A stretch of 64,000 nucleotides of DNA from Saccharomycopsis phalli (taxonomy: Eukaryota; Ascomycota; Saccharomycetes; Ascoideales; Saccharomycopsidaceae), in the NCBI GenBank assembly GCA_020342235.1, contig CP073218.1, positions 434,001-498,000 on the forward strand. The letters are read 5' to 3'. The notes beneath the pieces were generated by a model. It saw only the letters and a list, made by a program, of their open reading frames with translations, ran no database searches and was not told the DNA's origin. This document shows positions 11,252 to 21,948 of the stretch, one piece after another (within the stretch, counting starts at the first letter, position 1; the number at the start of each line of letters is the position of its first letter). The translations under genes and the position numbers were made by a program.

Positions 11252-13576
11252 TTAGCTTCTTTTCTTGGGCTTAAATTCAGATAAGTTATTCAATGATGTT
11301 GATAAGCGGCCCACTAACTCACCTTTGATCTTAGACACCAGCTTAATGACGCTGGGTTCCGTCATCACTTTCCCAAAAGATGAATACTTCATATTAACAG
11401 TATTTCGTTTGCTCCGACTCACCTTTTTATTCTTTATTTGACTCTCATATATCTGTATAATCTCATTCCCGCTCTTACAGGTTTCTCCAATATCCTCCAA
11501 GCTCTGTTTGTAGTTCACATACAAATACTCAATGATCAATCTATAGTTTCCATTGTATACCTCACAATTATTACCAATTATTATCGTCTCTAGTAGAGCC
11601 AACACTGTGGTATTTACTAGGTTATGCTTCCTCGTATTTGTCAATATATCAATACAACTACCAAGAAGATTATTTTTTATAATATAATCAGTATAGTAGT
11701 TGTTGTTTAATAGAATAATATGCTTGATACATCTGATAGAGGCCATCTGAACCACTTTGTTGAATCGTTTTCCATCTTGCAACTTGATTATTCCTTCTAG
11801 AATTCGATCTTTGCCAAAAAATTCACTCGCCTGCAACCTATGCTCCAGTATGCAAAAAACAATCAATTCAAGGAGATGCGTGTATAGCAAATAGTTGCAC
11901 TTTTTGACAGCAAAGTCTTTGTCGTTTAGTTCTATAATCGAGTGGAACAAAACAGGCGCCACATTGCTGTAGAAATTGGAATAATAATTCTCATCATTCT
12001 CAATACCTAATAAATTATCTTTCATGGCTTCCAAAAGTAATTTAATAGCATGGAATGCTTGTGTCCTTAGTCCAGGGTTTGTTTCATGGATCAACAATTC
12101 AGCTAACATAATCATCAAATTCGTCACATCTGGTTTCTTCTTAAGTAACACCACCGACTTCTCGTAATTTATCTTACGCTTTTTATGAATACCATCGTCT
12201 GTATCCATATCACTCAAAGTTCGTGATAAACTGGCTTCTTTTTCCAGTGATTGAACATGCCCTACCGCCCCATTAACTTCACTATCCATTAACGTATTAA
12301 CAAGAGAGGCATCCAGCTCGATAATACTTACAATTAATTCTAGGCCAAATACCCTAGTTCTGACATTCACATCCTTCAATGCAAACTTGAGAAATTTTAC
12401 CAAACCGCTGTTGATTAGGGTTTCAAAGAATATCCGACGTTGTTCTGGCTCTATTTTCTTGGAAATAAGAATGTACTGGTGAAGAAGATTCACGCCACCT
12501 CTCTTATTTACCACATCATGAATGCTGTCATCGTTATAAATCGCAAATAAACTCGTAAGATAAGTCGTATTTTCCTGAAGAAGGCTGATAACATCCATCT
12601 GCTGAAAGTAAATCAATGAACTTATCGAGCCGAGTGTCACATTGTCCCACAGTCTCTCGATCGCAATGTCTCTCAATAGCGATAAATTAAATATCGAGAC
12701 AATACTTTTTCCAATCTCCGCATCTTCAATCGGTAGAATCTCCTTGAGCCTCGACTTGTTTAACAAAAATGGCCCAAACAGAGACTTCTTTGTTGGATAA
12801 GTGGGGTTATACTCCAACATTCGTAAAAAGCTTAAAAAGTGCGGCCCTTCACAAAATAACAAATCAATTATCTGGTTCTCCTTATAGTGTATGAGTGTGG
12901 TTATTATTGCACAAATCTTATGTAAGTTTCGGATATGATGGTTTTTCTCTGACTCCTCAAATACTCTCACCAATTCTAGAAGGAATTGGTCATTACCTTT
13001 CAAGAACCTGCCAATTTGAGATCTCCCTGAAAACGATTGCAAATTGCTACGTAGGTTGCACAATATCTTTTCCAATACTCCGATATCGGTGCTAGGAATC
13101 TCAGGATATGTGATGGGCCCACAAATCATTTCTATTACTGGGTTTTCTTCGTGGCTCAACACCACCACCAAGCTGATATCGCTTTCCAAATACTGTTGCA
13201 CTTGTATAAGAAACTTGCATATTATATCGCAACCTTCGAGCTCCTCAAATGACAAGGCAATTTCAACCCCTTCGCTATTTGCCCATACAATTAGCGTTCC
13301 TTGTTGCCTTTGAAAACGCGTCTTGCCCTCCACCTGCGCCTTTAACAAAAACTCACCGGGGTCTTCTTCATTTTCCACTTGTAAAAAGCTCCTGTTGTTG
13401 TCATCTATGACACCCGAACAATATCCAGTTCCCTGGTCGTTCCAGTTGCCTTTCTCTAAATGAAAGATTTTGACGCGCTTTGCAACTTGCTTAGAATTGA
13501 TATCAATAATAACATCATTTAATTCCTGATGTTCCAGAGTATCATCAATGATATCTCTGCCTTTTGTTTCATCCAT
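11252..13576 (-). CDS. PSY2: Protein phosphatase 4 regulatory subunit Psy2
   Basis: Psy2 (PP4R3/SMEK) targets the PP4 catalytic subunit Pph3 to substrates such as phospho-H2A and Rad53 in DNA-damage checkpoint recovery. The 774-residue protein has an EVH1/PH-like N-terminal domain (about 25-130: AKRVKIFHLEKGNWNDQGTG, LIVWANSEGVEIALSF). A SMK-1 domain follows (about 165-360), and then an armadillo-like helical region to about 700. The C-terminus is short and basic. The ATG at 13576 is the natural start, since the EVH1 domain begins about 30 residues in. The internal segment DMDTDDGIHKKRKINYEK looks like an acidic/basic linker. Confidence 0.9.
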   Translation of the reverse strand: MDETKGRDIIDDTLEHQELNDVIIDINSKQVAKRVKIFHLEKGNWNDQGTGYCSGVIDDNNRSFLQVENEEDPGEFLLKAQVEGKTRFQRQQGTLIVWANSEGVEIALSFEELEGCDIICKFLIQVQQYLESDISLVVVLSHEENPVIEMICGPITYPEIPSTDIGVLEKILCNLRSNLQSFSGRSQIGRFLKGNDQFLLELVRVFEESEKNHHIRNLHKICAIITTLIHYKENQIIDLLFCEGPHFLSFLRMLEYNPTYPTKKSLFGPFLLNKSRLKEILPIEDAEIGKSIVSIFNLSLLRDIAIERLWDNVTLGSISSLIYFQQMDVISLLQENTTYLTSLFAIYNDDSIHDVVNKRGGVNLLHQYILISKKIEPEQRRIFFETLINSGLVKFLKFALKDVNVRTRVFGLELIVSIIELDASLVNTLMDSEVNGAVGHVQSLEKEASLSRTLSDMDTDDGIHKKRKINYEKSVVLLKKKPDVTNLMIMLAELLIHETNPGLRTQAFHAIKLLLEAMKDNLLGIENDENYYSNFYSNVAPVLFHSIIELNDKDFAVKKCNYLLYTHLLELIVFCILEHRLQASEFFGKDRILEGIIKLQDGKRFNKVVQMASIRCIKHIILLNNNYYTDYIIKNNLLGSCIDILTNTRKHNLVNTTVLALLETIIIGNNCEVYNGNYRLIIEYLYVNYKQSLEDIGETCKSGNEIIQIYESQIKNKKVSRSKRNTVNMKYSSFGKVMTEPSVIKLVSKIKGELVGRLSTSLNNLSEFKPKKRS

Positions 13577-13757
13577 AGCTTGTATCTAAAAAATTTATAT
13601 CTACTTATTATAGCCGCACAAGTGATGTCATGTTAATGCTCATCACCCACTCGAACGACTACATATCGTGTACCTTCTGTAAGGTCACCCGGACTGAGGA
13701 TATGCCCTAATACTACCGGCTTTGCTTACATCATAGACAGTATTTTAATTATGCTTA

Positions 13758-14471
13758 TTATAGTTTAGTAACTTGGTCTATTCCAGGATACCGAGGGACC
13801 TGAAAGTTATACTTCTTGGCTATAGCGTCGCTGATAAATCTGCCCCCTAGATAATGCACACCTTTAAAATATGCACTAGCAGGTTTAGGGGCCGTCAATG
13901 ACACCAAAACATGCGGGTTCAAGATCTCATCTTTTGTTCGGATATTCTTGCTGTCAAAGCCCTCATCGACATCCCAGCCAGTTGGGATATCCACAGAAAC
14001 GATTGGTTTTTTGGACTTGTTTAGCAATTTTATGATTTCGTCATATGGCGGACGCAAAGGCGGGTGGAACGAAAAGCCAAACAAGCTGTCAACAATAGTG
14101 TCAGTTTCCCGAATTAATGTCTGTACTTTATAAACTGGATCCTCTGCCTCGGCAGATAAATACAACGGGATCTCAAACTGCCTCAACTGTGTCTCGAGAT
14201 GCTCAAATTTCAGTGACTTGATAAAGTAAAACACAGACGGCTTGTAGCCCAACAATTTCAAGTGTCTAGCTGCCACCAAGCCATCACCACCGTTGTTTCC
14301 TGGTCCAGATAACACCAACACATTCTTGTGTGTAGTAGGTGGATAGCTTTTATAGATTGCTTGGGCCACGCTCAACCCTGCCAATTCCATCAATTGGTCC
14401 AAGCTGAATCCGCTGCTGCTCATCAACTCGCTATCTAAGGCAGCAGCTACTTTTGATTTGAGAAAATTCAT
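13758..14471 (-). CDS. NNR1: NAD(P)HX epimerase (YjeF N-terminal domain)
   Basis: This enzyme epimerises damaged, hydrated NAD(P)H (the R form of NADHX/NADPHX) so that the companion dehydratase can repair it. The 237-residue protein is a single YjeF_N domain. It has the signature LVLSGPGNNGGDGLVAARHL (residues about 52-71), then VDSLFGFSFHPPLRPPYDEII and SVDIPTGWDVDEG. Length is close to Saccharomyces Nnr1 (about 246). It may sit in cytosol or mitochondria; the N-terminus is not a clear presequence. The gene is divergent from the transporter at 14579 with 107 bp between the two ATGs, so they share a promoter region. Confidence 0.92.
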   Translation of the reverse strand: MNFLKSKVAAALDSELMSSSGFSLDQLMELAGLSVAQAIYKSYPPTTHKNVLVLSGPGNNGGDGLVAARHLKLLGYKPSVFYFIKSLKFEHLETQLRQFEIPLYLSAEAEDPVYKVQTLIRETDTIVDSLFGFSFHPPLRPPYDEIIKLLNKSKKPIVSVDIPTGWDVDEGFDSKNIRTKDEILNPHVLVSLTAPKPASAYFKGVHYLGGRFISDAIAKKYNFQVPRYPGIDQVTKL

Positions 14472-14578
14472 GTTGAAAATGATATCCTCCGCTCACGTCA
14501 GGTTCATGTAGCCTGTCATTGTTAATAGCCGGGTAATTGATGACTATATTCTAAAGGGGGAAGTAACAATGGTGCAAC

Positions 14579-16091
14579 ATGGAGAGTACGCAGTGGACTA
14601 AACGGCTTATCATTACCACATTGGTGACTTGTTTGGGTAGTATAGAGTATGGGTATCATATGGTAAGTGTGATTATTTTCGACAAATGCAATTTCTAATT
14701 AGTAGGCAGAATTAAATGCTCCCGAGGCTGTTCTTTCCTGTCGGAAACACATTCCTGGGCCTACACCAAATTATAAAGATAGTTGGTTTGGAAGACATGG
14801 ATACAAAGAGTGTATTCCCTTGAATAGTCAGGATATAGGTTTAGTTACTTCCATTTTGTCTATTGGTGGCTTGATAGGATCCTCAGCATCCTCGCTTTTG
14901 AGTGACAAGTTTGGACGAAAGAGCGCTAGTCATGCGCTTGCGGTTATATTTCTCATTGGTGGATTGGTGGAAGGATTCACTAATAGCAAATTGAGCTTGA
15001 TTATTGGCCGGTTCATATCGGGATTTGCAGCTGGGGCTGCAATTGTGAATATTCCATTGTTGTTGAATGAAATTTCCAGTCATGATACCAAAGGCTTTTT
15101 TGGAAGCTTGAATCAATTTTCCATCAATATTGGGATTTTAACGACGCAGTTTTTAGCTCTTAGATGGGCTAACAATGAACAATGGAGAAACTTGTTGCTT
15201 TTTGGCTTTGTCATTGGTTTGTTGATTTTGGGAGGATTGCCTTTTTCTGCAGAGAGTCCAAAGTGGCTTTTAAAGAGAGGCGAGATCTCAAAGGCAAAAG
15301 AGACGTTGTTGCAACTCCGAGCAGATGGTTCTAATGTCGATTGGGAAATTAATCAATGGATTGATGAGATTAATGGTAGAGTTACTCTGACAAGTGAGAC
15401 CAATTCATTATTAGAGGTGGGGGAATTGACTACTGTTTCTGGTGCCAACAATTCCAATGTCTCAATCAAGGAGTATTTAACTGATCCCCAGTACTTTAAC
15501 TCTCGACTAATTGTGACAATAGTTATGACTGGCCAACAGTTTTTGGGAGTGAATTCGATTATTTTCTATGGAGTGTCTGTGATTTCAAAGTTGGTTGGTG
15601 AAGAGCATTCAATGACCCTCAACTGCTTGATATCTTTGCTTAATATTGTGGTGACGTTGTTCTCTGCTACCATTGTGGACAGACTAGGAAGAAAGCCATT
15701 GCTACTTGGATCCATGACCGGCATGGGATTCTCAGCGGCATTAATATCGCTAGGTATTGTCAATGGATATTCATTTCTCACTATTGGCGCTACGTTTCTT
15801 TACATTTGTGCGTTTGCTGTTGGGCTTGGGCCGATTCCGTTTCTTATCATACCCGAAGTGACCCAGATTCAGGCTTCTGGAGTGGCACAGAGTTATGGGA
15901 CGGTGTTGAACTGGCTTGCGACATTTTTGGTTGGATATTTGTTTCCAATTTTCAATGAGTGGATAGGAGGCTATGTTTTTGGCATCTTTACTGTGTTGTC
16001 AATGTTGTACATTGGCCTAGTCTGGATCTACCTTCCAGAGACCAAAGGAAAGAAGACGTATACACAAGTATGGTATGATCGGATTGATTGA
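14579..16091 (+). CDS. VPS73: MFS sugar-transporter-like protein, VPS73 family (one intron)
   Basis: Exons are 14579-14662 and 14706-16091, with a 43-nt intron (GTAAGT donor, CTAAT branch-like element, TAG acceptor). The spliced product has 489 residues, against about 486 in Saccharomyces Vps73. Without exon 1 the open frame starts at a TTG and lacks the first membrane helix. Exon 1 ends in EYGYHM and exon 2 begins with AELNAPEAVLSC, reproducing the family block GYHLSELNAP..VLSC. GYKECIPLN follows. Standard MFS sugar-porter motifs are present: DKFGRKSA, GRFISGFAAG, ESPKWLL, GQQFLGVNSI, DRLGRKPLL and the C-terminal PETKGKK. Members of this family act at the vacuolar membrane or in vacuolar sorting; the substrate is not known from sequence. 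Confidence 0.88.
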
Positions 16092-16325
16092 GGGACTAGT
16101 GGTGCAAGGATTAGTAGGATATACAATGTTCCTGTAAGGATTTTATGCATCTTGTAATTGGCACATTTGCTCAATGGCCCACTGGTAAGCCCACTGGTAA
16201 TCGACACAGATTTACGATACAGTGTCTACAAAAATGCCTTTTTAAATATCACATAACACTATTATATAATACCATTATACAATACCATCAATATAGTCAT
16301 CAATAAATTATTACCATGCGCTCAA

Positions 16326-17597
16326 TTACTTCAACTCGTTGTGTAATCTCTTGGCAACAGCCTGGATAAACTCCTCGGTGGTAACATAAGAATCTCTGCT
16401 GGTCTTACCTTGAGTCAAGGCCAAGTCCTTGGTCATGATATTATCCTTGGAGACGGTTTCCAAAGTGGCCTTCTCCAAGAGCTCGCCAAACTTGACAACG
16501 TCTGGGGTGCCATCGATCTTTCCTCTTTGGATTATTCCACGAGACCAGGCGAAAATCGACGCAATCGAGTTGGTGGAGGTCTCCTCGCCCTGCTGGTGCT
16601 TTCTGTAATGTCTGGTGACAGTTCCGTGGGCAGCTTCTGCCTCGAATGCCTTTCCGTCTGGAGTCATCAAGACCGAGGTCATGAGTCCCAAGGAACCGAA
16701 TCCCTGGGCGACAATGTCAGATTGCACGTCACCGTCGTAGTTCTTCATGGCGATGATGTAACCTCCCTTGGACTTGATCATTTGTGCGACCATGTCGTCG
16801 ATCAAACGGTGCTCATACCAGATTCCGGCGGCCTCAAAGTCCTTCTTGTACTTTGTAGCGTACAAGCCCTCAAAGATGTCCTTGAAACGGCCGTCGTACT
16901 TCTTCAAGATGGTATTCTTGGTGGACGAGAACAAGTTCAACTTTCTGTCCAAGGCAAGCTTGAACGACGACTCGGCAAAGTCGGTGATCGACTCGTCGGT
17001 GTTGTACATTGCCAAGGCGACACCAGCGCCTTTGTAGTTGTACACTGGGATCTCTTTTGGAGCGGATCCGTCGGCCGGCTTGTAGACAAGGGACAATTCA
17101 CCTGCACCTGGAATGACCAAGTCGGTGGCCTTGTACTGGTCACCAAAGGCGTGTCTTCCGATGATGATTGGCTTTTCCCAGGAAGGAACGATCCGTGGGA
17201 TGTTGTCAATGACAATCGGCTCTCTAAAGACAGTTCCGCCAAGGATGTTTCTGATGGTTCCGTTTGGTGAGAGCCACATCTTCTTCAAGTTGAACTCCTT
17301 GACTCTAGCCTCGTCTGGCGTGATGGTCGCACACTTGACACCGACCCCGTACTTCAAGATCGCCTCAGCGGAATCTGTGGTGACCTTGTCGTCGGTCTTG
17401 TCACGGTACTCGATACCCAAGTCGTAGTACTTGAGGTCGACGTCCAAGTATGGCAAAATCAAGAGGTCCTTGATCAACTTCCAGATGATTCCTACCCTGT
17501 CAGTAATATTCTAGGACAATTAGTAAAAACACTTACTGGTCATCTCGTCCCCATCGAGGTCGACAATAGGATTCTTAACTTTAACTTTTTCAACCAT
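16326..17597 (-). CDS. IDP2: NADP-dependent isocitrate dehydrogenase, cytosolic type (one intron)
   Basis: The enzyme converts isocitrate to 2-oxoglutarate with NADPH production. Exon 1 is 17537-17597 and exon 2 is 16326-17491, with a 45-nt intron. The spliced product has 408 residues. The acceptor choice is fixed by the protein: only the third AG (GTAG) restores the invariant DEMTRIIW, with the arginine codon split A|GA. Family landmarks include [57 protein letters not shown] and [12 protein letters not shown]. There is no mitochondrial presequence before [13 protein letters not shown], and the C-terminus (NELK) is not a PTS1, so a cytosolic location is inferred. IDP2 rather than IDP1/IDP3 is chosen on these grounds. 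A long open frame on the opposite strand (16410-17270) is a codon-bias shadow. Confidence 0.93.
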
Positions 17598-17867
17598 GTC
17601 TATTAGTACTATATGTGCTTGTATAGGAAAAAATAAAAACCACTTGGGAAGGTAAAGCCGTGATTATATATCACTTGATCTCCGGAATCCATCATCGGGT
17701 AATTCCCCCATCAATAGCCGCTCCGGAATAGAGCGTACGGCCCTGGCCAACCAAAAACTGCCAATAAACAACCAGGGAGCACCAGGGCTCCCCCGGGAAT
17801 CGCGCTCCCCCGGAGTTTTGTATTTTCCCATTTCGGGGCCGCACTCGCTTTACCTTGCAGGACGGGC

Positions 17868-18719
17868 CTACTGGCTGAGTCCGCACAACTGCAGGAGCTC
17901 TTCAAACGTCCCTTCAAAGTACTCCGTCATGTATTGCACCTCCAACTCGTGCACCTCCGGCCCTACAATAACCAACGAATGCAACGGCTCGCCCGCATCG
18001 TACTCCGCCAAATCGCTCAACTTGGCCACCTTGATCCCTTGGTCAGGTGCCCCGAGCCGGCTTATCGCGATGCACACAGTGTCGCCGTTGTACGCCCCCT
18101 CGTTTCTCAGCTCCTCCACTTCAAGCAACTGCGTCGCAGCAGTACTCACACTCATGTACCGCGGTGGCTCGTATATCTTGTTTCCCTTGATGAGATTCTC
18201 AATCGACTGCTCCTTCACCTTGATGTCGAGCAACACTAGCGTGTGAAGGCGATTCTTCCGGTTAGCCTCAATCTTTGCATAAAACGAGTCCGGCTTCCAC
18301 GTCTCGGTGAAAAAGACCAACGACACAGTCTGCCCAAAGTTGTACAACTGCAAGCCACATGCGCCAACTGCATTCATTATCGACGCATTGTGAATACTCT
18401 CCACCTTGATTCCCAACTCACGGGCCCGAATAACCAAGTCAGTATGGGTAGTCGCTCCAAAGACATCGCCAACCACCAAAAACGCAATGTCCGTGGTCTG
18501 GCCTCCTTCAAGGATTTTATCAGACTCGCTCTCAACCATTTCCCGATCAGCCAAAATCACTGGCTTGCCATAATATTCCTCGAGATCCTCCTTCGTGGCA
18601 CTCATGAGAATCGAAGTGTAGTGCTCCAAATAAACTCGCTCACACTTCTTCACGGTCTCTAAGCCACGAACCGTGATATCCTTCACTGACGATAATCCAA
18701 GACCAATCAAATAAAACAT
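17868..18719 (-). CDS. DPH5: Diphthine methyl ester synthase Dph5
   Basis: Dph5 uses S-adenosylmethionine to methylate the modified histidine of elongation factor 2 on the way to diphthamide. The 283-residue protein is a tetrapyrrole-methylase-fold enzyme that begins with the family hallmark [20 protein letters not shown]. Further blocks are [84 protein letters not shown] and RLGAPDQ. It is slightly shorter than the usual ~300 residues at the C-terminus, but every conserved block is present. Only 39 bp separate its ATG from the stop of the upstream gene on the same strand. Confidence 0.96.
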   Translation of the reverse strand: MFYLIGLGLSSVKDITVRGLETVKKCERVYLEHYTSILMSATKEDLEEYYGKPVILADREMVESESDKILEGGQTTDIAFLVVGDVFGATTHTDLVIRARELGIKVESIHNASIMNAVGACGLQLYNFGQTVSLVFFTETWKPDSFYAKIEANRKNRLHTLVLLDIKVKEQSIENLIKGNKIYEPPRYMSVSTAATQLLEVEELRNEGAYNGDTVCIAISRLGAPDQGIKVAKLSDLAEYDAGEPLHSLVIVGPEVHELEVQYMTEYFEGTFEELLQLCGLSQ

Positions 18720-18758
18720 GCTGCTCCTGGCTCAAACAATCCATTTAGAAAATTTGTC

Positions 18759-20735
18759 TCAATTATTTTGGACAGGGCTGCGTAACCGGGACATGAAGAA
18801 CAACCGGAGGCAAATGACAAAGTAAAAGATAATTGTCATGATCCACAATGACATCACGCCGGCTTTTCCCGCAGTATTATCCTGTAGAGTACACGCCAAG
18901 ATAATGTCATTCACAACCGCCGTATTTAGCACCCAGTTTATACATTCCCACGTGACATCGTCGACATGATACTCAACCACAAGGGTCTGGTAAAGAGCTT
19001 GTTTAAGATAAGTAAACAGTACAACAGACAAGTCCGCCAAGTCCGAAGCAGTAAGAATGGTTTGAATAATTATAATCTCATTGGGTGAAGTTGAAGCTCG
19101 TAAAATGGCTGGTAGCTGCTTAAATCGGTGGTTGGTACTGGTGTATGATGGCTTTAAGCTCCGGAGCGAGGACAATCTTTTCCAATGGTCCTTTATCACA
19201 CTGTTGTACTTGCTGTCATTGTAGAATATTATCGGAATGTTTATATTGATTCTCTGGTCAAGAAAATTTTGGTCATAGTTCAAACTGTGTACAGTATATT
19301 TGATCCATCGGTTGTAAAGCCGATAGTAGTCTTTTGCTCTCTCCCGTGCACCGGCTAACGTAAGAACATCAATAAAACTATTAAAGAGCGAATATAGCGA
19401 GTTGGACCTGCCAATGTTCTCGGTAGAAAGCGCTTCAATAGCTGCACTATCGGCAAGTGTGTATTCAAACTTTCTCAAGGTATCACGGAAACAATAGTCA
19501 CCTATAAACAAAAGACTCTCACTTGCATATCGATAATTGTAGAGAGTCGTCCTGGTCACTAGGCATACAAGTGCAAGGAGATTATCTCCCAAGGATTTAT
19601 GCACATTGCCATAGCGAAGCGAGCCATCTACAGTAATTTCGTTCTTGGAAGACATTAGTCTGCGAATTGGCTTGGCCTGGTGATTTCTCTTTAGTTCACT
19701 CATAACATTGGTGATAAACATAATCATGTAGCTCGGCTTGCTGAGAGACTTGAACATTGACACATTTTCCATGGAAGATAGTGCTCGGTACACTCCTGAG
19801 TGATAGAAAAGCACCTTGAATTTCCAGAACTTGGACATGAACAAGTTTTCATAAATGGCAAACACCGGCCTTTGTTTGTAAGATGATACCTGCCGTTTGC
19901 AATAAGGACACACTGGGTTGATGTTCGCCCATTGCTTAAAGCATGTCTCGCAAAACTCATGTCCGCACTTGTAAAGCCTCACGGGATTTTCTGCCTCACT
20001 TGCCTCGGAAAGACATATTCCGCAGCTGAAATCATCGTTAGTCACTACGGGATAAAACTTGCCCTTTCCAAAGACCTCATACTCTGTAATAATGTCGATC
20101 ATAACAACAATGCATTGGTTATACTCAATATAAGTATTAATTGGAAATCTGTCTTTTAGAAACGGTTCTGTGACTCGAATAACGTATGATATCCCATATA
20201 ACGTGTACACAGTCTCTACAGTGTACTGTCCCTTGAGGTCATTTCGAGAGATGCTAAATCTGTGGATCACAAAATGCTGGTTTACCTTGATGGAGGTAAA
20301 TTCATAAAATAAGTTCAAGTAAGGTAAAACCTCTTCCCTCATGGGACTATGCGGATTGTATATTGCTGTATCAAATGGATCAGTCAATTCTTGCGGATCC
20401 TCCAATGGCTTCAGTAGCGAATCACGCAATAATACCGTAAAAGAAAAGCGGTTTCTAGTGCGCTCCCATGACCCCGTATTCATTTCGGACTGAATATACC
20501 CTTGTGCCATTCTGTTGAGCGTCTCATGGGTAATTTTCTTCGTCACTGTATCAAAATATCCAAGTCCTTCAAAGACAGGTACCTGATTCAATGGGCTGTC
20601 CTTGGAAACCTGGTTTCTGCTGATGAACAGCTTGAAATCGCTGGAGTAATACCCCATGTGCTCTATGCTGCTCCAATAATGCGGAAAATAATTTGAAACA
20701 TTTCTCTTGAGCTTTTTGATTTCTACAAGAGACAT
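18759..20735 (-). CDS. Unrecognised RING-finger membrane protein
   Basis: I do not recognise this 658-residue protein. Residues about 238-281 form a clear RING-HC finger: CGIC, then KCGHEFCETCFKQW, then CPYC, giving C-x2-C, C-x-H-x2-C-x2-C and C-x2-C. It is therefore a probable E3 ubiquitin ligase. A strongly hydrophobic segment near the C-terminus (about 627-647, LWIMTIIFYFVICLRLFF) could be a tail anchor in ER, vacuole or mitochondrial outer membrane. The flanking regions are tyrosine- and asparagine-rich and match no family that I can name. The open frame extends upstream to a GTG at 20777, but the first ATG is at 20735 (MSLVEIKKLK). Substrates and pathway cannot be read from context. Confidence 0.8.
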   Translation of the reverse strand: MSLVEIKKLKRNVSNYFPHYWSSIEHMGYYSSDFKLFISRNQVSKDSPLNQVPVFEGLGYFDTVTKKITHETLNRMAQGYIQSEMNTGSWERTRNRFSFTVLLRDSLLKPLEDPQELTDPFDTAIYNPHSPMREEVLPYLNLFYEFTSIKVNQHFVIHRFSISRNDLKGQYTVETVYTLYGISYVIRVTEPFLKDRFPINTYIEYNQCIVVMIDIITEYEVFGKGKFYPVVTNDDFSCGICLSEASEAENPVRLYKCGHEFCETCFKQWANINPVCPYCKRQVSSYKQRPVFAIYENLFMSKFWKFKVLFYHSGVYRALSSMENVSMFKSLSKPSYMIMFITNVMSELKRNHQAKPIRRLMSSKNEITVDGSLRYGNVHKSLGDNLLALVCLVTRTTLYNYRYASESLLFIGDYCFRDTLRKFEYTLADSAAIEALSTENIGRSNSLYSLFNSFIDVLTLAGARERAKDYYRLYNRWIKYTVHSLNYDQNFLDQRININIPIIFYNDSKYNSVIKDHWKRLSSLRSLKPSYTSTNHRFKQLPAILRASTSPNEIIIIQTILTASDLADLSVVLFTYLKQALYQTLVVEYHVDDVTWECINWVLNTAVVNDIILACTLQDNTAGKAGVMSLWIMTIIFYFVICLRLFFMSRLRSPVQNN

Positions 20736-20956
20736 TGCCACACAGATCTGAATCACCAAAGATGAGATAGATGTCACGTGTCACTACATGAGGTATAACA
20801 TACACTACACCTGGGGTAATATTGAGCGAAACATTATGATTTATCATATGATGCATTCATAGATTACAGTGTAATAATAACAAAAAAATTCAAATAACGT
20901 GCTCGTATATTATAATCATTCTCTCATGGCTTCATTAGTCTCTGTTTGGTTCATCA

Positions 20957-21709
20957 TCACAGGCGGACTTGCATCATTAGTGCCAGCAAGTCTTGAGCCA
21001 AAGGCGGAATAAAGCCTAATAGGTCAATACGGTTAGCATAGTTTATGGAAAATTTCTTCCAAACAGGAATCACACCCAAGTTGAGATTCAAATTCGTATT
21101 AACAAACACTCTAAACCATATGGCAGGGTCCTGACGCTCTACCTTGTCCAGAATCTTTTGAAGTAATCTAAACAACTCCTTCGGATTTGAGTCCAAAGTG
21201 ACCACCAACTGCATACTGGTGGTTTTAAGCTGCTGGATGTTCAATGTGAAATCAGGCACCTTCAACTTGCCTAGTTTGATCACCTCGTTATTCCCGTTGC
21301 TGTTTTCATCGGCCTCATCCAATAGCTGAATGTCTAAATCTTCCAAATGAATATCTGCAGTGCGAAATATTAGTCCTGTTGCACTAAATGAGTTGGCCAA
21401 GTACCCATTGTTCAATTGTCTGTAATCAAAGGCAGTGTCAAGCTGTAAAGTGATGTCAATACCGCCTTTGGAGAACCCGGAAAACTGAACTTGCTGAACC
21501 TCCACATTGAGGGACTTGTTTATATAGTTTTCGATATTGGGCAAGATCACATACATGTTGATCCCCAAGATAGACAACGCCACGAACACAAAGCCAGCTA
21601 GATAATATCTAAATGACTTCATCGGAGACTTCCTTACGGGCTCTGTTACTAGAAGCGAGTCATATGAAGGCGGTGGGCCTCTTGTTTTCAAAGGCAGCGT
21701 CTCGTTCAT
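20957..21709 (-). CDS. Single-pass membrane protein with PPxY motif
   Basis: This 250-residue protein has a short cytosolic N-terminus with a PPSY motif (RGPPPSYDSLL, about residues 10-20). This is a textbook binding site for WW domains of Rsp5-type ubiquitin ligases. One membrane helix follows (about 36-57) and then a luminal/extracytoplasmic beta-rich domain. The layout resembles fungal vacuolar proteins of the Tag1/DUF3712-like or LEA2-like kind, but I cannot place it firmly. The last sense codon is CTG, so the terminal residue is Ser if the clade inference holds. The open frame runs upstream to a TTG; the first ATG is 21709 (MNETLPLKTR). Confidence 0.75.
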   Translation of the reverse strand: MNETLPLKTRGPPPSYDSLLVTEPVRKSPMKSFRYYLAGFVFVALSILGINMYVILPNIENYINKSLNVEVQQVQFSGFSKGGIDITLQLDTAFDYRQLNNGYLANSFSATGLIFRTADIHLEDLDIQLLDEADENSNGNNEVIKLGKLKVPDFTLNIQQLKTTSMQLVVTLDSNPKELFRLLQKILDKVERQDPAIWFRVFVNTNLNLNLGVIPVWKKFSINYANRIDLLGFIPPLAQDLLALMMQVRL

Positions 21710-21948
21710 CACAAAATGGCCATGGACAAGAGTACACAAAATTGCAGAAGAGGACCTCGGCAGTTAATGGGGTGTGTATACACCCCCTGCAAAAGACGGC
21801 GTACAGCGTACTAAACAATTAGGGCAGTGACTGGGGCTACGTGGGAGAATTAGTAAAAGTATAATTTCAAAAAGGTATAATATAATTTCCGAGAGAATTT
21901 TGGAAATCCGAGAGAAACTTTGCAAATTAATAAATATGTTTTGTAGCA

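Noticed and set aside
16410-17270. 286-codon open frame on the plus strand across IDP2
   Set aside because: It lies antisense to a strongly conserved gene with biased codons. Its translation is Val/Leu/Gly-rich with no domain, so it is a shadow.
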